Positions 45,900 through 56,189 are shown, counted from the first letter of the stretch. The stretch is DNA of 64,000 bases from Polaribacter pacificus (GCF_038024035.1 NZ_CP150664.1:1302001-1366000); one strand, 5' to 3'. Made by a program: numbers and translations. Notes: generated by a model from the sequence alone, not told the origin.

Positions 45900-46601
45900 A
45901 TGAAACCTGTACAACATATCGTTCTGCTATTTTTTTTGTGCACTAACACGATGCTGTTAGCACAAAAGGGACGTGTCTTGCACAAACCTACTTTTGATCA
46001 AAACAGACTGCATTTTGGTTTTTACTTAGGACTAAATCAAAATGACTTTAAAATTGATTATAAAAACAGCTCTATAGCCAATCCAGAAATTACAACTACA
46101 GCAACTACAGGCTTTAACGTAGGTTTGATTACAGATTTAAGACTGCATAAGAATTTTAATTTGCGTTTTGAGCCAGGGCTGATTAGCAATAGTAAAAGTT
46201 TAACCTTTGAGCATATAAACGGTACGGCACAGAAGAGCAGAACCGCTAATAGCACCTACCTGCACATGCCCTTGGTTTTAAAGATAAGCACCAACCGACT
46301 AGACAATGTTCGTCCTTATTTACTAGCAGGAATCTCATACGATATAAATTTTACCAGTAATGAAAACAATAGTAATGACAATGCAGCTGGTGAATTTAGA
46401 ACAAAAACAAACGGCGCCATGTATGAACTAGGTATCGGGGTTGATTTTTACTTATACTATTTTAAGTTTTCACCGTCAATTAGAGGCGTATTTGCGCTAA
46501 ACAATGAGTTAATTTATGACAGCGACCCAACTAGTCAGTGGACCTCTCCTGTAAATTTTCTTGGTACTCGAGGCATCTTTTTAAATTTCTCTTTTGAGTA
46601 A
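45900..46601 (+). CDS. porT: Type IX secretion outer-membrane protein PorT
   Basis: 233 residues. Signal peptide ending LLAQ, then a small beta-barrel of the porin-like type: RLHFGFYLGLNQNDFKI, NLRFEPGLISNSKSLTF, STYLHMPLVLKIS, RPYLLAGISYDINF, LGTRGIFLNFSFE at the end. PorT is needed for T9SS in Porphyromonas and gliding bacteria. The ubiE-porT pairing is conserved in Flavobacteria and strengthens the call. Another outer-membrane barrel of unknown function is less likely. Confidence 0.88.
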   Translation: MKPVQHIVLLFFLCTNTMLLAQKGRVLHKPTFDQNRLHFGFYLGLNQNDFKIDYKNSSIANPEITTTATTGFNVGLITDLRLHKNFNLRFEPGLISNSKSLTFEHINGTAQKSRTANSTYLHMPLVLKISTNRLDNVRPYLLAGISYDINFTSNENNSNDNAAGEFRTKTNGAMYELGIGVDFYLYYFKFSPSIRGVFALNNELIYDSDPTSQWTSPVNFLGTRGIFLNFSFE

Positions 46602-46609
46602 AAACTCGG

Positions 46610-47341
46610 CTAAACTCTTTTAAACTCGCTTAAAATTATAGCGGTAGCGGTCGCTACATTTAAACTTTCAGTTTGCTGAAGATTACCAAATCTAGGAATG
46701 CTAATACAGGTGTTTTTAAGATTTGATATCTCAGAAGAAATGCCATTTGCTTCGTTACCCATTACCAAAACTGCCTGGGCTGGCAAACTGGTCTTATAAA
46801 GATTATCGCCATCCATATCTGCGATAAAAATAGGTCTAGTTGCCTTTTTTAAATACGGCAATAAATCAACATAAGAAATTCGGACTCTCGCTAGAGAACC
46901 CATCGTTGCCTGAACAACCTTTTGATTAAAACAATCTACAGTGTCTTTAGAGCATACTAATTGATCTACACCAAACCAATCACAGAGACGAATTATGGTT
47001 CCTAAATTTCCAGGATCATTTATATCATCCAAAGCCAAAGTTAGTCCCTCCTCTAAAACACTTAACGGTTCTGGAATTTGAAATAATCCAACAACTTTAT
47101 TTGGTGTCTTAAGTTGACTTATTTTTTTTAAATCAACTTCTGTAATCTGTTTTCTTTTACTTTCTGTTATTGTTAAAAAAATATCATCCGTTAGATAGAG
47201 TTGATGCAAAACAAAGGAAGAATCAAGTAATTCTTTTACAACTTTAACACCTTCTGCAACAAATAATTTATATTTTTGTCTGTACTTTTTTTGCTGTAAA
47301 CTACTTACTAGTTTGATTTCCTTTTTTGATAAATTCATCAA
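46610..47341 (-). CDS. TrmH/SpoU-family RNA methyltransferase
   Basis: 243 residues. N-terminal substrate-binding domain (KYRQKYKLFVAEGVKVVKELL) and C-terminal knotted SPOUT domain with motif 1 DDINDPGNLGTIIRLCDWFG, motif 2 VLVMGNEANGIS and motif 3 SIPRFGNLQQTESLNVATA. Methylates a 2'-OH in rRNA or tRNA; the site is not predictable. Convergent with porT (8 bp between stops) and divergent from the TamA-like gene. Confidence 0.92.
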   Translation of the reverse strand: MMNLSKKEIKLVSSLQQKKYRQKYKLFVAEGVKVVKELLDSSFVLHQLYLTDDIFLTITESKRKQITEVDLKKISQLKTPNKVVGLFQIPEPLSVLEEGLTLALDDINDPGNLGTIIRLCDWFGVDQLVCSKDTVDCFNQKVVQATMGSLARVRISYVDLLPYLKKATRPIFIADMDGDNLYKTSLPAQAVLVMGNEANGISSEISNLKNTCISIPRFGNLQQTESLNVATATAIILSEFKRV

Positions 47342-47376
47342 TTTATTTTAAATTTAGAATAATCTCCAAAAAACAG

Positions 47377-47384
47377 TATTTTTG
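47377..47384 (+). promoter_or_regulatory. Promoter -7 box of the TamA-like gene
   Basis: TATTTTTG fits TAnnTTTG, 27 bp before the ATG at 47412; it overlaps the longer frame start (47382), so the later ATG is correct. Confidence 0.6.
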
Positions 47385-47411
47385 AAGTATCTTATTGTTT
47401 ATACAAAGCTA

Positions 47412-49934
47412 ATGAAAAAAGTTTCTTTCTACTTACTATTTCTCTACCTACTGACCGCGTGTAATTCGGTTAAAAGGGTTGCAGAAGATGAGCAGCTTTT
47501 AAGAGCAACCAAAATTTTTGTAGATAATAAGAAAAATAAGAACAGTGAGCTAAACGATTATGTCGTTCAAAAACCCAACTCGAGAACTTTAGGCCTTCCG
47601 ATTTCTATTTATTTCTACAACCTCGGAAATCCCGAATATCCTCAAGGAGCCAAAAAATGGGGAGAAAACCACCCTAAAAAATATAATTTCATAAAAAAAG
47701 TATTTTCAGAAAAGCAAAGTATTGGGCTCGCAAAATCCTATATAAACTTTAACAATTGGTTTTTAAATAGCGGTGAAAAACCCATCATTATTGACGATGA
47801 AAAAACCAAAAGAACAGTAAAAACCCTTAGTGAATATTTTAAAACGAAAGGGTATCTTAAAAACACTGTTAGCTCAAAAAAAGACTCCATAGCACCTAAA
47901 AAAGGGATTGTATCTTATTACATAAACAAAGGAGAGCCATTAATATTAGATACCATCAGCACTCAAATTTTATCCCCTGTTTTAGACTCTATATATAAAG
48001 AAGCTTATGGCAAAGATGGTAAGTTAACCAGTCACTTAAAATCTGGTGAGCAATACAATAGTGAGAATTTTATAAAAGAGACTGAGCAAATTGTGAAATT
48101 ATTCAGAAATGCTGGTGTTTATCACTTCACTGGGAATGTAGAAAACATGGTTTTTAATGTGCAATCCAAAAGACCTGACCACAAAACAAACATGGATTTG
48201 GTTATCTCAGGAACCTATCAATTTGAGAATAATGTGAACCAACCAATACAACGTCCATTTGTAATTAACAAAGTCACAAAAGTAAATGTGTACACTGACT
48301 ATACCTATACTGAGAAAGATGAACCCTATTTAGACACTATCAGTTATAATGGTATTCGTTTTATAGCGCATAAAAAAGTAAAATACAATCCTAGATTCTT
48401 GTCTCAATCCATCTTTATAAAACCGTTTGAGAAATACACAGACACACTCACAAACCTTACAAGAAGTCATTTAAAATCATTAAAAAATTTCAAATCTGTT
48501 AGCATACAGTATTCTGAAATTGGAGATACAGATGATTTGGAAGCTAACATTTATTTAACTCCTATTGAAAAATTTAGCATTGGAGCTGACACTGAGCTTA
48601 CACATTCTAACTTGAGAAAATTAGGGGTATCTGCAAAATTTTCTATAGTCAATAGAAATACATTTCGTGGCTCAGAACTTATGAAGTTTTCATTTTTAGG
48701 TTCTTTTTTCAATACCTCTACAGAACTTGAAAACTCCGCTGGTTTTTTCAACGCATGGGAAATTGGAGCAGATCTATCATTAGAGATCCCTCGATTTGTA
48801 GCTCCTTTTGGCCTAAACAAGCTAGTAAACAAAAAAATGTCTCCTAAAACTTTTTTTTCTGTTGGTACTGGAATTCAAAAAAATATCGGATTAGACAAAC
48901 AAAATTTTACTGGCACAATCAATTACAATTGGAACTTTAATTCTAAAAAAAACATTAGTGTTGAGCTCTTCAATATCCAGTATATACGAAACCTAAACGT
49001 CAGTGAATATTTTAATATTTACACTTCTGAATTTAGCAAATTAAAACCTTTAGCAGCCACCTATTACAACGACCCTAATTACAATTTGCAGCAAGCTGAT
49101 GCGGTAAACTTTATGAACTCGGCAAGTTCAGATTCTGCTTTTGAAAGCAGCAACCCAGAAGCCTATAAAGAAAGTGCTAATACGTTTAATCGATATAATA
49201 TTATTACTTCAAACTTTTTTATTCCTACAATTGCCTATACGTTTACTTACAATAGTCAGACCAATTATAAAGACAATAATTTTTCTTTTTTTAAAATTAG
49301 AGTTGCAAACTCTGGAAACTTCTTTTCACTTCTAGCTAATGGTACAAACAGCGATGGTGCCAAAACCATTTCTGATACGCCGATTGCTCAATACTTTAAA
49401 ACAGATATTGAATACAAACAATTCTGGGACGTAACTAGAAATTCGGTTTTAGGTTTTCGAAGTTTCTTAGGATTGATTATTCCTTATGAGAATTCTGACA
49501 TTCCTTTTACAAAAAGTTATTTTGCTGGTGGATCAAATGACATCCGAGCTTGGAGAACTTATGACTTAGGTCCTGGTTCTTCTACCCCTGGTTTAGAATA
49601 CAATGTCGGAAGTTTAAAGTTCTTAACAAGTATTGAGTATCGATTTGATTTGATTGGTAGTTTAAAAGGAGCACTATTTATTGATGCAGGAAACATTTGG
49701 GACATTACAAATTCAGAATTTGTAGATTCGAAAGCCGCTTTTAATAGTATTTCTTCTTTAAAGCAAATTGCTGTAGGGTCTGGTTTTGGTGCCAGATATG
49801 ATTTTAGCTTTTTAGTACTTAGATTAGATGTGGGTTTAAAAACTCATGAGCCTTATTTAAATGGCAATAAATGGTTTCAAAACTTTAATTTTGGCAATGC
49901 CGTCTATAATATTGGTATAAACTATCCTTTTTAA
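47412..49934 (+). CDS. TamA/BamA-family outer-membrane lipoprotein barrel (TamL type)
   Basis: 840 residues. Lipobox LLTACNS shows it is a lipoprotein, unlike E. coli TamA. POTRA-like repeats fill about 25-390, and the C-terminal Omp85 barrel includes the lid-lock loop FAGGSNDIRAWRTYDLGPGS (matching the VRGY/IRGF motif region) and ends with GNAVYNIGINYPF. It inserts or shapes outer-membrane proteins. The usual TamB partner gene is not in this window: the next gene is fba. Single gene here. Confidence 0.9.
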   Translation: MKKVSFYLLFLYLLTACNSVKRVAEDEQLLRATKIFVDNKKNKNSELNDYVVQKPNSRTLGLPISIYFYNLGNPEYPQGAKKWGENHPKKYNFIKKVFSEKQSIGLAKSYINFNNWFLNSGEKPIIIDDEKTKRTVKTLSEYFKTKGYLKNTVSSKKDSIAPKKGIVSYYINKGEPLILDTISTQILSPVLDSIYKEAYGKDGKLTSHLKSGEQYNSENFIKETEQIVKLFRNAGVYHFTGNVENMVFNVQSKRPDHKTNMDLVISGTYQFENNVNQPIQRPFVINKVTKVNVYTDYTYTEKDEPYLDTISYNGIRFIAHKKVKYNPRFLSQSIFIKPFEKYTDTLTNLTRSHLKSLKNFKSVSIQYSEIGDTDDLEANIYLTPIEKFSIGADTELTHSNLRKLGVSAKFSIVNRNTFRGSELMKFSFLGSFFNTSTELENSAGFFNAWEIGADLSLEIPRFVAPFGLNKLVNKKMSPKTFFSVGTGIQKNIGLDKQNFTGTINYNWNFNSKKNISVELFNIQYIRNLNVSEYFNIYTSEFSKLKPLAATYYNDPNYNLQQADAVNFMNSASSDSAFESSNPEAYKESANTFNRYNIITSNFFIPTIAYTFTYNSQTNYKDNNFSFFKIRVANSGNFFSLLANGTNSDGAKTISDTPIAQYFKTDIEYKQFWDVTRNSVLGFRSFLGLIIPYENSDIPFTKSYFAGGSNDIRAWRTYDLGPGSSTPGLEYNVGSLKFLTSIEYRFDLIGSLKGALFIDAGNIWDITNSEFVDSKAAFNSISSLKQIAVGSGFGARYDFSFLVLRLDVGLKTHEPYLNGNKWFQNFNFGNAVYNIGINYPF

Positions 49935-49992
49935 TTCAATATCGAATTTAGAATTTCATATCAAAACACAATTTACCTATTGAAAAATTGCT

Positions 49993-50000
49993 TACTTTTG
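49993..50000 (+). promoter_or_regulatory. fba promoter -7 box
   Basis: TACTTTTG fits TAnnTTTG, 31 bp before the ATG at 50032. Confidence 0.55.
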
Positions 50001-50031
50001 AAGCCCAACAGGAACCTTATTTAAAAATTAA

Positions 50032-51108
50032 ATGAACATGAGTTATACAATAAAACCTGGAGTAGCCACTGGAGAAACTGTACAAGAAATCTTTGCCTTT
50101 GCTAAAGAAAAAGGCTTTGCCTTACCAGCTGTAAATGTAGTAGGAACAAATAGCGTAAATGCTGTTTTAGAGACTGCCAAAGAAGTGAATTCACCAGTAA
50201 TTATACAATTTTCAAATGGAGGAGCCCTTTTCACTGCTGGAAAAGGATTGACTAATGAAAATGAAAAAGCTGCTATTGCTGGAGCCATTTCTGGCGCTAA
50301 ACACGTACATCAAATGGCAGAATTATATGGAATTCCTGTTATTTTACATACAGACCATGCTGCAAAAAAATTACTTCCATGGATCGATGGATTGTTAGAT
50401 GCTGGAGAAAAATTTTACGCAGAAACAGGCAAACCATTATATAGCTCACATATGATAGATTTATCTGAAGAGCCTATTGAAGAGAACATTGAGATTTGCA
50501 AAAAATATTTGGCTCGTATGAGCAAAATAGGCATGACTTTAGAAATCGAGTTAGGAATTACAGGTGGTGAAGAAGATGGTGTTGACAATACTGACGTAGA
50601 TGTATCTAAATTGTACACACAACCAGAAGAAGTTGCCTATGCCTATGAAGAATTGCTAAAAGTAAGTGATAAATTTACAATTGCTGCTGCTTTTGGTAAT
50701 GTACATGGTGTATACAAACCTGGAAATGTTAAGTTAACTCCAAAGATTTTAAAAAATTCACAAGAATATATTTCTAAGAAATTTCAAGTACCACATAACA
50801 CCATTAGTTTTGTGTTTCATGGAGGTTCTGGATCAAGCGTAGAAGAAATCAGAGAGGCAATTAGCTATGGAGTTATTAAAATGAATATTGATACTGACAT
50901 GCAATTTGCTTTTACTGAAGGTGCTAGGGATTATATTATTAGCAAACAAGAATATTTAAAAACGCAAATTGGAAACCCAGAAGGTGCTGAATTACCAAAC
51001 AAAAAATATTACGATCCAAGAAAATGGTTACGAGAAGGAGAGCTTACGTTTAAGACTCGTCTAAAAGTTGCTTTTGCAGACCTGAATAATATCAATACAC
51101 TTGCTTAA
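50032..51108 (+). CDS. fbaA: Class II fructose-bisphosphate aldolase
   Basis: 358 residues (a second ATG at 50038 is possible). Zinc and substrate motifs: [20 protein letters not shown] (His-Asp-His), [46 protein letters not shown] and [11 protein letters not shown]. The class IIA (E. coli FbaA) form of ~360 residues. Splits or condenses fructose-1,6-bisphosphate in glycolysis/gluconeogenesis. accD follows after 43 bp. Confidence 0.98.
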   Translation: MNMSYTIKPGVATGETVQEIFAFAKEKGFALPAVNVVGTNSVNAVLETAKEVNSPVIIQFSNGGALFTAGKGLTNENEKAAIAGAISGAKHVHQMAELYGIPVILHTDHAAKKLLPWIDGLLDAGEKFYAETGKPLYSSHMIDLSEEPIEENIEICKKYLARMSKIGMTLEIELGITGGEEDGVDNTDVDVSKLYTQPEEVAYAYEELLKVSDKFTIAAAFGNVHGVYKPGNVKLTPKILKNSQEYISKKFQVPHNTISFVFHGGSGSSVEEIREAISYGVIKMNIDTDMQFAFTEGARDYIISKQEYLKTQIGNPEGAELPNKKYYDPRKWLREGELTFKTRLKVAFADLNNINTLA

Positions 51109-51151
51109 GGAATTAAAAAATATTAAAACACAACCTACAAACAACAATACT

Positions 51152-52009
51152 ATGGCTTGGTTTAAAAGAAAAGAAAAAGGTATTCATACCGCTACAGAAG
51201 ATAAAAAAGACATCCCTAGGGGCTTGTGGTACAAGACTCCTAGTGGAAAAATTATTGACACAGAAGAACTAAAAAGAAACTTATACGTAAGCCCAGAAGA
51301 TGGTTACCATGTTCGCATTGGGAGTAAAGAGTATTTTGAACTCTTTTTTGATGACAATGTTTTTACAGAACTAGACGCCAACCTTACCTCTTTAGATCCT
51401 TTAAAGTTTGAAGACACTAAAAAATATCCTGATAGATTAAAGGCTGCACAAGAAAAAACAAAATTAAAAGATGCTGTTAGAACAGCTGTAGGTAAATCTT
51501 TAGGAAAAGATTTGGTTATTGCCGCAATGGATTTTACATTTATTGGAGGTTCAATGGGTTCAGTGGTTGGTGAAAAAATAGCCAGAGCAATTAACTATTC
51601 TATAGAGCATAAAATTCCTTTTTTGATGATTTCAAAATCCGGAGGTGCTCGTATGATGGAAGCTTCTCTTTCTTTAATGCAGCTCGTAAAAACATCAGCT
51701 AAGCTAGCACAGTTGGCAGATGCTCAAATACCTTATATATCTTTGTGTACAGATCCTACAACAGGAGGAACAACTGCTTCTTATGCCATGCTTGGAGACA
51801 TTAATATTGCTGAGCCAAATGCCTTAATTGGATTTGCTGGACCTAGAGTAGTAAAAGACACCACAGGAAAAGATTTACCAGAAGGTTTTCAACGTTCAGA
51901 ATTCTTATTAGAACACGGTTTCTTAGATGCCATTTACGAGCGAAAAAACTTAAAAAAACAAGTGAATTTATATATTGATTTAATTCAAAATTTACCAGTT
52001 AGAGATTAA
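51152..52009 (+). CDS. accD: Acetyl-CoA carboxylase carboxyltransferase subunit beta, zinc ribbon lost
   Basis: 285 residues from the ATG at 51152. Carboxyltransferase core is intact: [56 protein letters not shown] and IGFAGPRVV. The N-terminal Cys4 zinc ribbon (KCPSCG...VCPKCGHH in most bacteria) is kept in shape but without cysteines: here KTPSGK and VSPEDGYH, so the ligand positions are Thr29, Gly32, Ser47 and Asp50. It forms malonyl-CoA for fatty acid synthesis with AccA and biotinyl-AccB. A strong terminator follows. Confidence 0.96.
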   Translation: MAWFKRKEKGIHTATEDKKDIPRGLWYKTPSGKIIDTEELKRNLYVSPEDGYHVRIGSKEYFELFFDDNVFTELDANLTSLDPLKFEDTKKYPDRLKAAQEKTKLKDAVRTAVGKSLGKDLVIAAMDFTFIGGSMGSVVGEKIARAINYSIEHKIPFLMISKSGGARMMEASLSLMQLVKTSAKLAQLADAQIPYISLCTDPTTGGTTASYAMLGDINIAEPNALIGFAGPRVVKDTTGKDLPEGFQRSEFLLEHGFLDAIYERKNLKKQVNLYIDLIQNLPVRD

Positions 52010-52010
52010 C

Positions 52011-52036
52011 AAGAGCCTTCGGGCTCTTTTTTTTTA
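52011..52036 (+). terminator. Intrinsic terminator after accD
   Basis: AAGAGCC-TTCG-GGCTCTT (52011-52028) with a stable UUCG loop, followed by eight T. Confidence 0.92.
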
Positions 52037-52121
52037 AAGTACTTCTATTTGAGCCCTTTATAAGTCTGTGAGCACTGAAAAAAAATGCTGCTACTTCATA
52101 AAAATAAAATAAAAATAGTTG

Positions 52122-52129
52122 TATATTTG
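52122..52129 (+). promoter_or_regulatory. rpsO promoter -7 box
   Basis: TATATTTG, the commonest form of the box, 55 bp before the rpsO start at 52185. Confidence 0.65.
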
Positions 52130-52184
52130 CAGCTTCAATGAAAATCTCATTGAATACATAAAAATCATTTAAAACAATATTGGC

Positions 52185-52454
52185 ATGTATTTAACAAAAG
52201 AAGTAAAAGAGGAAATCTTTTCAAAACACGGTAAATCAGTAACTGATACTGGTACGTCTGAAGGACAAATTGCTTTGTTTACATTTAGAATTAACCACCT
52301 AACTGAGCACTTAAAAAGAAATCGTAAAGATTACAACACAGAGCGTTCATTAGTAAAGTTGGTAGGTAAACGTAGAAGTTTATTAGACTATCTAAAAAAC
52401 AAAGATATCAACAGATATCGTGAAATTATCAAAGAATTAGGAATTAGAAAATAA
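52185..52454 (+). CDS. rpsO: 30S ribosomal protein S15
   Basis: 89 residues, four helices: MYLTKEVKEEIFSKHGKSVTD start, GTSEGQIALFTFRINHLTEHL and LVGKRRSLLDYLKNKDINRYREII. Binds 16S rRNA central domain. Upstream of pnp as in many bacteria, with a terminator between the two. Confidence 0.98.
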   Translation: MYLTKEVKEEIFSKHGKSVTDTGTSEGQIALFTFRINHLTEHLKRNRKDYNTERSLVKLVGKRRSLLDYLKNKDINRYREIIKELGIRK

Positions 52455-52466
52455 AACCTAACCATA

Positions 52467-52500
52467 AAAGAGGCTCTATAAACGTGCCTCTTTTTTTTTT
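52467..52500 (+). terminator. Intrinsic terminator after rpsO
   Basis: AAAGAGGC (52467-52474) pairs with GCCTCTTT (52486-52493) and continues into a run of ten or more T. Read-through may supply pnp. Confidence 0.85.
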
Positions 52501-52613
52501 AAAATAAATCACGTAGCTTGCCTACTACATTTCAAGAGGCAGATTTGACTCAACACCAAATCAAAAAAAATAAAAAAACGAGACTAACTAACAACTAGTT
52601 TTAAAATAAAAAT

Positions 52614-52639
52614 ATCAGTATCCTAACAACAATACTGAT
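52614..52639 (+). promoter_or_regulatory. Leader hairpin upstream of pnp
   Basis: ATCAGTAT (52614-52621) pairs with ATACTGAT (52632-52639) around a 10-base loop, 70 bp before the pnp start. No promoter box is clear between 52500 and 52708. Position suits an RNase processing site used in PNPase autoregulation, by analogy with E. coli; inference only. Confidence 0.35.
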
Positions 52640-52708
52640 TTTCCATTGGAAAAAAACACAACAACACACAACACAGATCAATTAGTAAACATTAAGAATT
52701 AAAAAAGT

Positions 52709-54955
52709 ATGATTCCAAAAGTATTTAACGAGATCATCGATCTTGGAGATGGAAGAACCATCAAATTAGAAACTGGTAAGTTGGCCAAACAAGCCCACGG
52801 TTCGGTTGTTGTGCAAATGGGTGACGCTATGTTATTATGTACAGTAGTGTCAAATTACAAACAAAGTGATGTTGATTTTTTACCGTTAACGGTAGATTAT
52901 AGAGAAAAATTTGCTGCTGCTGGAAGATACCCTGGAGGTTTCTTTAAAAGAGAAGCAAGACCAAGTGATGGAGAAGTATTAACCATGCGTTTGGTTGATC
53001 GTGTATTACGTCCATTATTCCCAAAAGATTACCATGCAGAAACTCAGGTAATGATTCAATTAATGTCTCATGATGAAAATGTAATGCCTGATGCTTTGGC
53101 TGGACTAGCTGCATCTGCTGCAATACAGTTGAGTGACTTACCTTTTGAAACGCCTATTTCTGAAGCACGTGTTGCCAGAGTTAATGGAGAATTCGTAATC
53201 AATCCTAACAGAGCGCAATTAGCAGAGTCTGATATCGACATGATGATTGGTGCTTCTGCTGATTCAGTAATGATGGTAGAGGGTGAAATGGATGAGATTT
53301 CTGAAGAAGAAATGGCAGACGCAATTAAATTTGCCCATGAAGCTATTAAAGTACAGTGTGCTGCACAAGTTCGTTTAGCTGAAGCCTTTGGAAAAAAGGA
53401 AACTCGTACTTACGAATCAGAAAGAGAAGATGAAGCCTTAGCTGAAAAGATAGAAGGGATGGCATATGACAAAGTATATGCTATAGCAAAAGCAGGTTCT
53501 TCAAAAAAAGAACGTTCAGAAGCATTTGCAACTATAAAAGAAGAAATCAAGAGTAGTTTTTCTGAAGAAGAACTAGCTGACTTTGGAGGGTTGATCTCTA
53601 AATACTACAGCAAAGCAGAGAAAAAAGCAATTAGAGACCTTACCTTAAGCGAAGGATTGCGTTTAGACGGTCGTAAAACGACTGAGATTAGACCTATCTG
53701 GTGTGAGGTAGATTATTTACCATCAACACATGGTTCATCTATCTTTACTCGTGGAGAAACTCAAGCATTAGCAACAGTTACTTTAGGAACATCTAGAGAA
53801 GCAAATCAAATAGACATGCCTTCTTACGAAGGAGAAGAGACTTTCTATTTACATTATAACTTCCCTCCTTTTTGTACAGGCGAAGCAAGACCTTTAAGAG
53901 GTACTTCACGTAGAGAGGTAGGACACGGAAACTTAGCACAACGTGCTTTAAAAGGAATGATTCCTGATAATTGCCCATATACAGTAAGAGTAGTTTCGGA
54001 AGTATTAGAATCAAATGGTTCTTCTTCTATGGCTACTGTTTGTTCTGGAACTATGGCATTAATGGACGCTGGAGTTCAGTTAAAAAAGCCAGTTTCTGGT
54101 ATTGCAATGGGATTAATTTCTGACGGTGATCGTTATGCTGTATTGTCTGATATTTTAGGTGATGAAGATCACTTAGGAGATATGGACTTTAAAGTAACAG
54201 GAACTGCTGATGGAATTACTGCTTGTCAAATGGATATTAAAGTAAAAGGACTTTCTTATGAAATCTTAGTTAATGCTTTAAAACAAGCACGTGAAGGACG
54301 TTTACATATATTGGAAAAAATTACTGATACAATTGCAACTCCTAATGCTGATGTAAAAGCACATGCTCCAAAAATGATTACTAGACGTATTCCTAACGAT
54401 ATGATCGGGGCCTTTATTGGACCAGGTGGAAAACATATTCAAGAATTACAAAAAGTAACAGGAACTACTATTGTAATTACTGAAGATGCTGTAACCGAAG
54501 AAGGAATTATCGAAATCTTAGGTACTAAACCAGAAGGTATCGACGCTGTAATTGCTCGTATTGAATCAATGTTATTCAAACCTGAGGTTGGAAGTGTATA
54601 CGAAGTTAAAGTAATAAAAATGTTAGATTTTGGTGCTGTGGTTGAATATACTGAGGCTCCTGGAAACGAAGTTTTATTACACGTTAGTGAATTAGCTTGG
54701 GAACGCACAGAAAATGTTTCTGATGTAGTAAACATGGGTGATGTTTTTGATGTAAAATACTTTGGAGTAGACCCAAGAACTCGTAAAGAGAAAGTATCTA
54801 GAAAAGCTATTTTACCAAAACCTGAAGGCTATGTAGCTAGACCGCCTAGAGATGATAGTAGAAGTGGTGGTAGAGACCAAAGAGGTGGAAGTAGAGATAA
54901 TCGCGGTAGAGATAACCGAAGAGATGATAGAAAACCAAGAGAAAATCGCGACTAG
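52709..54955 (+). CDS. pnp: Polyribonucleotide nucleotidyltransferase (PNPase)
   Basis: 748 residues. Two RNase PH-like domains (about 1-240 and 310-545; [17 protein letters not shown] in the second, with [18 protein letters not shown]), then KH ([17 protein letters not shown]) and S1 ([20 protein letters not shown]) domains. A ~35-residue Arg/Gly/Asp-rich tail ([17 protein letters not shown]) follows S1. Degrades RNA from the 3' end using phosphate. The RGD-rich tail is probably an extra RNA-binding segment. Confidence 0.98.
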   Translation: MIPKVFNEIIDLGDGRTIKLETGKLAKQAHGSVVVQMGDAMLLCTVVSNYKQSDVDFLPLTVDYREKFAAAGRYPGGFFKREARPSDGEVLTMRLVDRVLRPLFPKDYHAETQVMIQLMSHDENVMPDALAGLAASAAIQLSDLPFETPISEARVARVNGEFVINPNRAQLAESDIDMMIGASADSVMMVEGEMDEISEEEMADAIKFAHEAIKVQCAAQVRLAEAFGKKETRTYESEREDEALAEKIEGMAYDKVYAIAKAGSSKKERSEAFATIKEEIKSSFSEEELADFGGLISKYYSKAEKKAIRDLTLSEGLRLDGRKTTEIRPIWCEVDYLPSTHGSSIFTRGETQALATVTLGTSREANQIDMPSYEGEETFYLHYNFPPFCTGEARPLRGTSRREVGHGNLAQRALKGMIPDNCPYTVRVVSEVLESNGSSSMATVCSGTMALMDAGVQLKKPVSGIAMGLISDGDRYAVLSDILGDEDHLGDMDFKVTGTADGITACQMDIKVKGLSYEILVNALKQAREGRLHILEKITDTIATPNADVKAHAPKMITRRIPNDMIGAFIGPGGKHIQELQKVTGTTIVITEDAVTEEGIIEILGTKPEGIDAVIARIESMLFKPEVGSVYEVKVIKMLDFGAVVEYTEAPGNEVLLHVSELAWERTENVSDVVNMGDVFDVKYFGVDPRTRKEKVSRKAILPKPEGYVARPPRDDSRSGGRDQRGGSRDNRGRDNRRDDRKPRENRD

Positions 54956-54978
54956 ATTTTTCTTTTAAATATTTATAA

Positions 54979-55010
54979 AAATCGCCAAATTATTTTGGCG
55001 ATTTTTTTTT
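54979..55010 (+). terminator. Intrinsic terminator after pnp
   Basis: AAATCGCCAAA (54979-54989) pairs with TTTGGCGATTT (54994-55004), followed by T run to 55010. Confidence 0.9.
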
Positions 55011-55028
55011 GTTAAAAACGAGCACATC

Positions 55029-55036
55029 TAGCTTTG
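55029..55036 (+). promoter_or_regulatory. Promoter -7 box of folK-kinase fusion gene
   Basis: TAGCTTTG fits TAnnTTTG, 23 bp before the ATG at 55060. Confidence 0.55.
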
Positions 55037-55059
55037 TTTTATTTTCTTTGTAGATCCGT

Positions 55060-56181
55060 ATGAAAATTCAACGCATCACATATTTATCTCTTGGAAGCAA
55101 CCAAGGAAATAGGCTTGAAAATCTCCAGAAAGCTATACTTTTGCTTTCAGAAAGAATTGGAGCCGTCTTAAAAATTGCAGATGTATATCAAACACCTGCT
55201 TTGGGTTTTGAGGGTGCTAATTTTTTAAATACCTGCGTTAAAATTTCTACTTATTTACCACCAGAAACTTTAATGTCAACTTTGTTAGACATTGAGTTAG
55301 AATTAGGAAGGATTAGAGCTAGTAACAACTATAGCAACAGAACCATCGATTTGGACATTTTGCTCTTTGACGATGAAGTAATTTTCTCAAAAGACTTGAT
55401 TGTCCCTCATCCGAGAATGCTCGATAGAAGATTTGTTTTATACCCGCTTGCAGACATTGCTTCTACAGTAAAACACCCAATCAGCAAAACATTTATATCT
55501 AAGGCTCTTGAGCAGTGCAGTGATGCATCAGAAATTACAAAAATTTCAGAAACCTTAACGAGACCCATCCCGTTAACAGAAAAATACTCATACATCGCTA
55601 TTGAAGGAAATATTGGTGCTGGTAAAACCACTCTGGCAAAAATGATCTCAGATGAGTTTAATGCAAAAATGGTCTTAGAGCGTTTTGCAGACAATCCTTT
55701 TTTGCCAAAATTCTACGAAGACAAAGAACGATATGCTTTTCCTTTAGAAATGAGTTTCTTAGCAGATCGCTACCAACAGCTTACAGATGATTTAGCACAA
55801 TTTGATTTATTTAAAAGCTTAATTGTTTCGGATTATTACATTTTTAAGTCCTTAATTTTTGCTCAGGTGACTTTAGGAAAAGAAGAGTACAATTTATATA
55901 GAAGGATGTTTGATTTGATGTATAAAGAAATTACAAAACCAGATTTGTATGTCTATCTATACCAAAATACAGACCGATTAATAGAAAACATCCAAAAAAG
56001 AGGCAGAGACTATGAGCAAAGTATCTCAAAAGATTATTTAGATAAAATTCATCAAGGATACCAGCAATTCATTGGTACACAGCCTCAATTAAACAGTATA
56101 ATTATAGATGTTTCTGAGCTGGATTTCGTTAAAAACAAAAAAGATTATAATTTCATTAAAAACAAAATAGAAAATTATTAA
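55060..56181 (+). CDS. folK: Fusion of FolK (HPPK) and deoxynucleoside kinase
   Basis: 373 residues, two enzymes in one chain. Residues 1-150 are 6-hydroxymethyl-7,8-dihydropterin pyrophosphokinase: YLSLGSNQGNRLENLQKAI, NRTIDLDILLFDD with Asp97/Asp99, and VPHPRMLDRRFVLYPL. After a linker, residues 177-373 are a deoxynucleoside kinase: P-loop GNIGAGKT (183-190), LERFADNPFLPKFY, and DRLIENIQKRGRDYEQ (lid). It would link folate synthesis and deoxynucleotide salvage. There is no stop or frame change between parts. Fusion is found in other Bacteroidetes genomes; the reason is not known. Confidence 0.93.
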   Translation: MKIQRITYLSLGSNQGNRLENLQKAILLLSERIGAVLKIADVYQTPALGFEGANFLNTCVKISTYLPPETLMSTLLDIELELGRIRASNNYSNRTIDLDILLFDDEVIFSKDLIVPHPRMLDRRFVLYPLADIASTVKHPISKTFISKALEQCSDASEITKISETLTRPIPLTEKYSYIAIEGNIGAGKTTLAKMISDEFNAKMVLERFADNPFLPKFYEDKERYAFPLEMSFLADRYQQLTDDLAQFDLFKSLIVSDYYIFKSLIFAQVTLGKEEYNLYRRMFDLMYKEITKPDLYVYLYQNTDRLIENIQKRGRDYEQSISKDYLDKIHQGYQQFIGTQPQLNSIIIDVSELDFVKNKKDYNFIKNKIENY

Positions 56182-56189
56182 ATTTTTCG

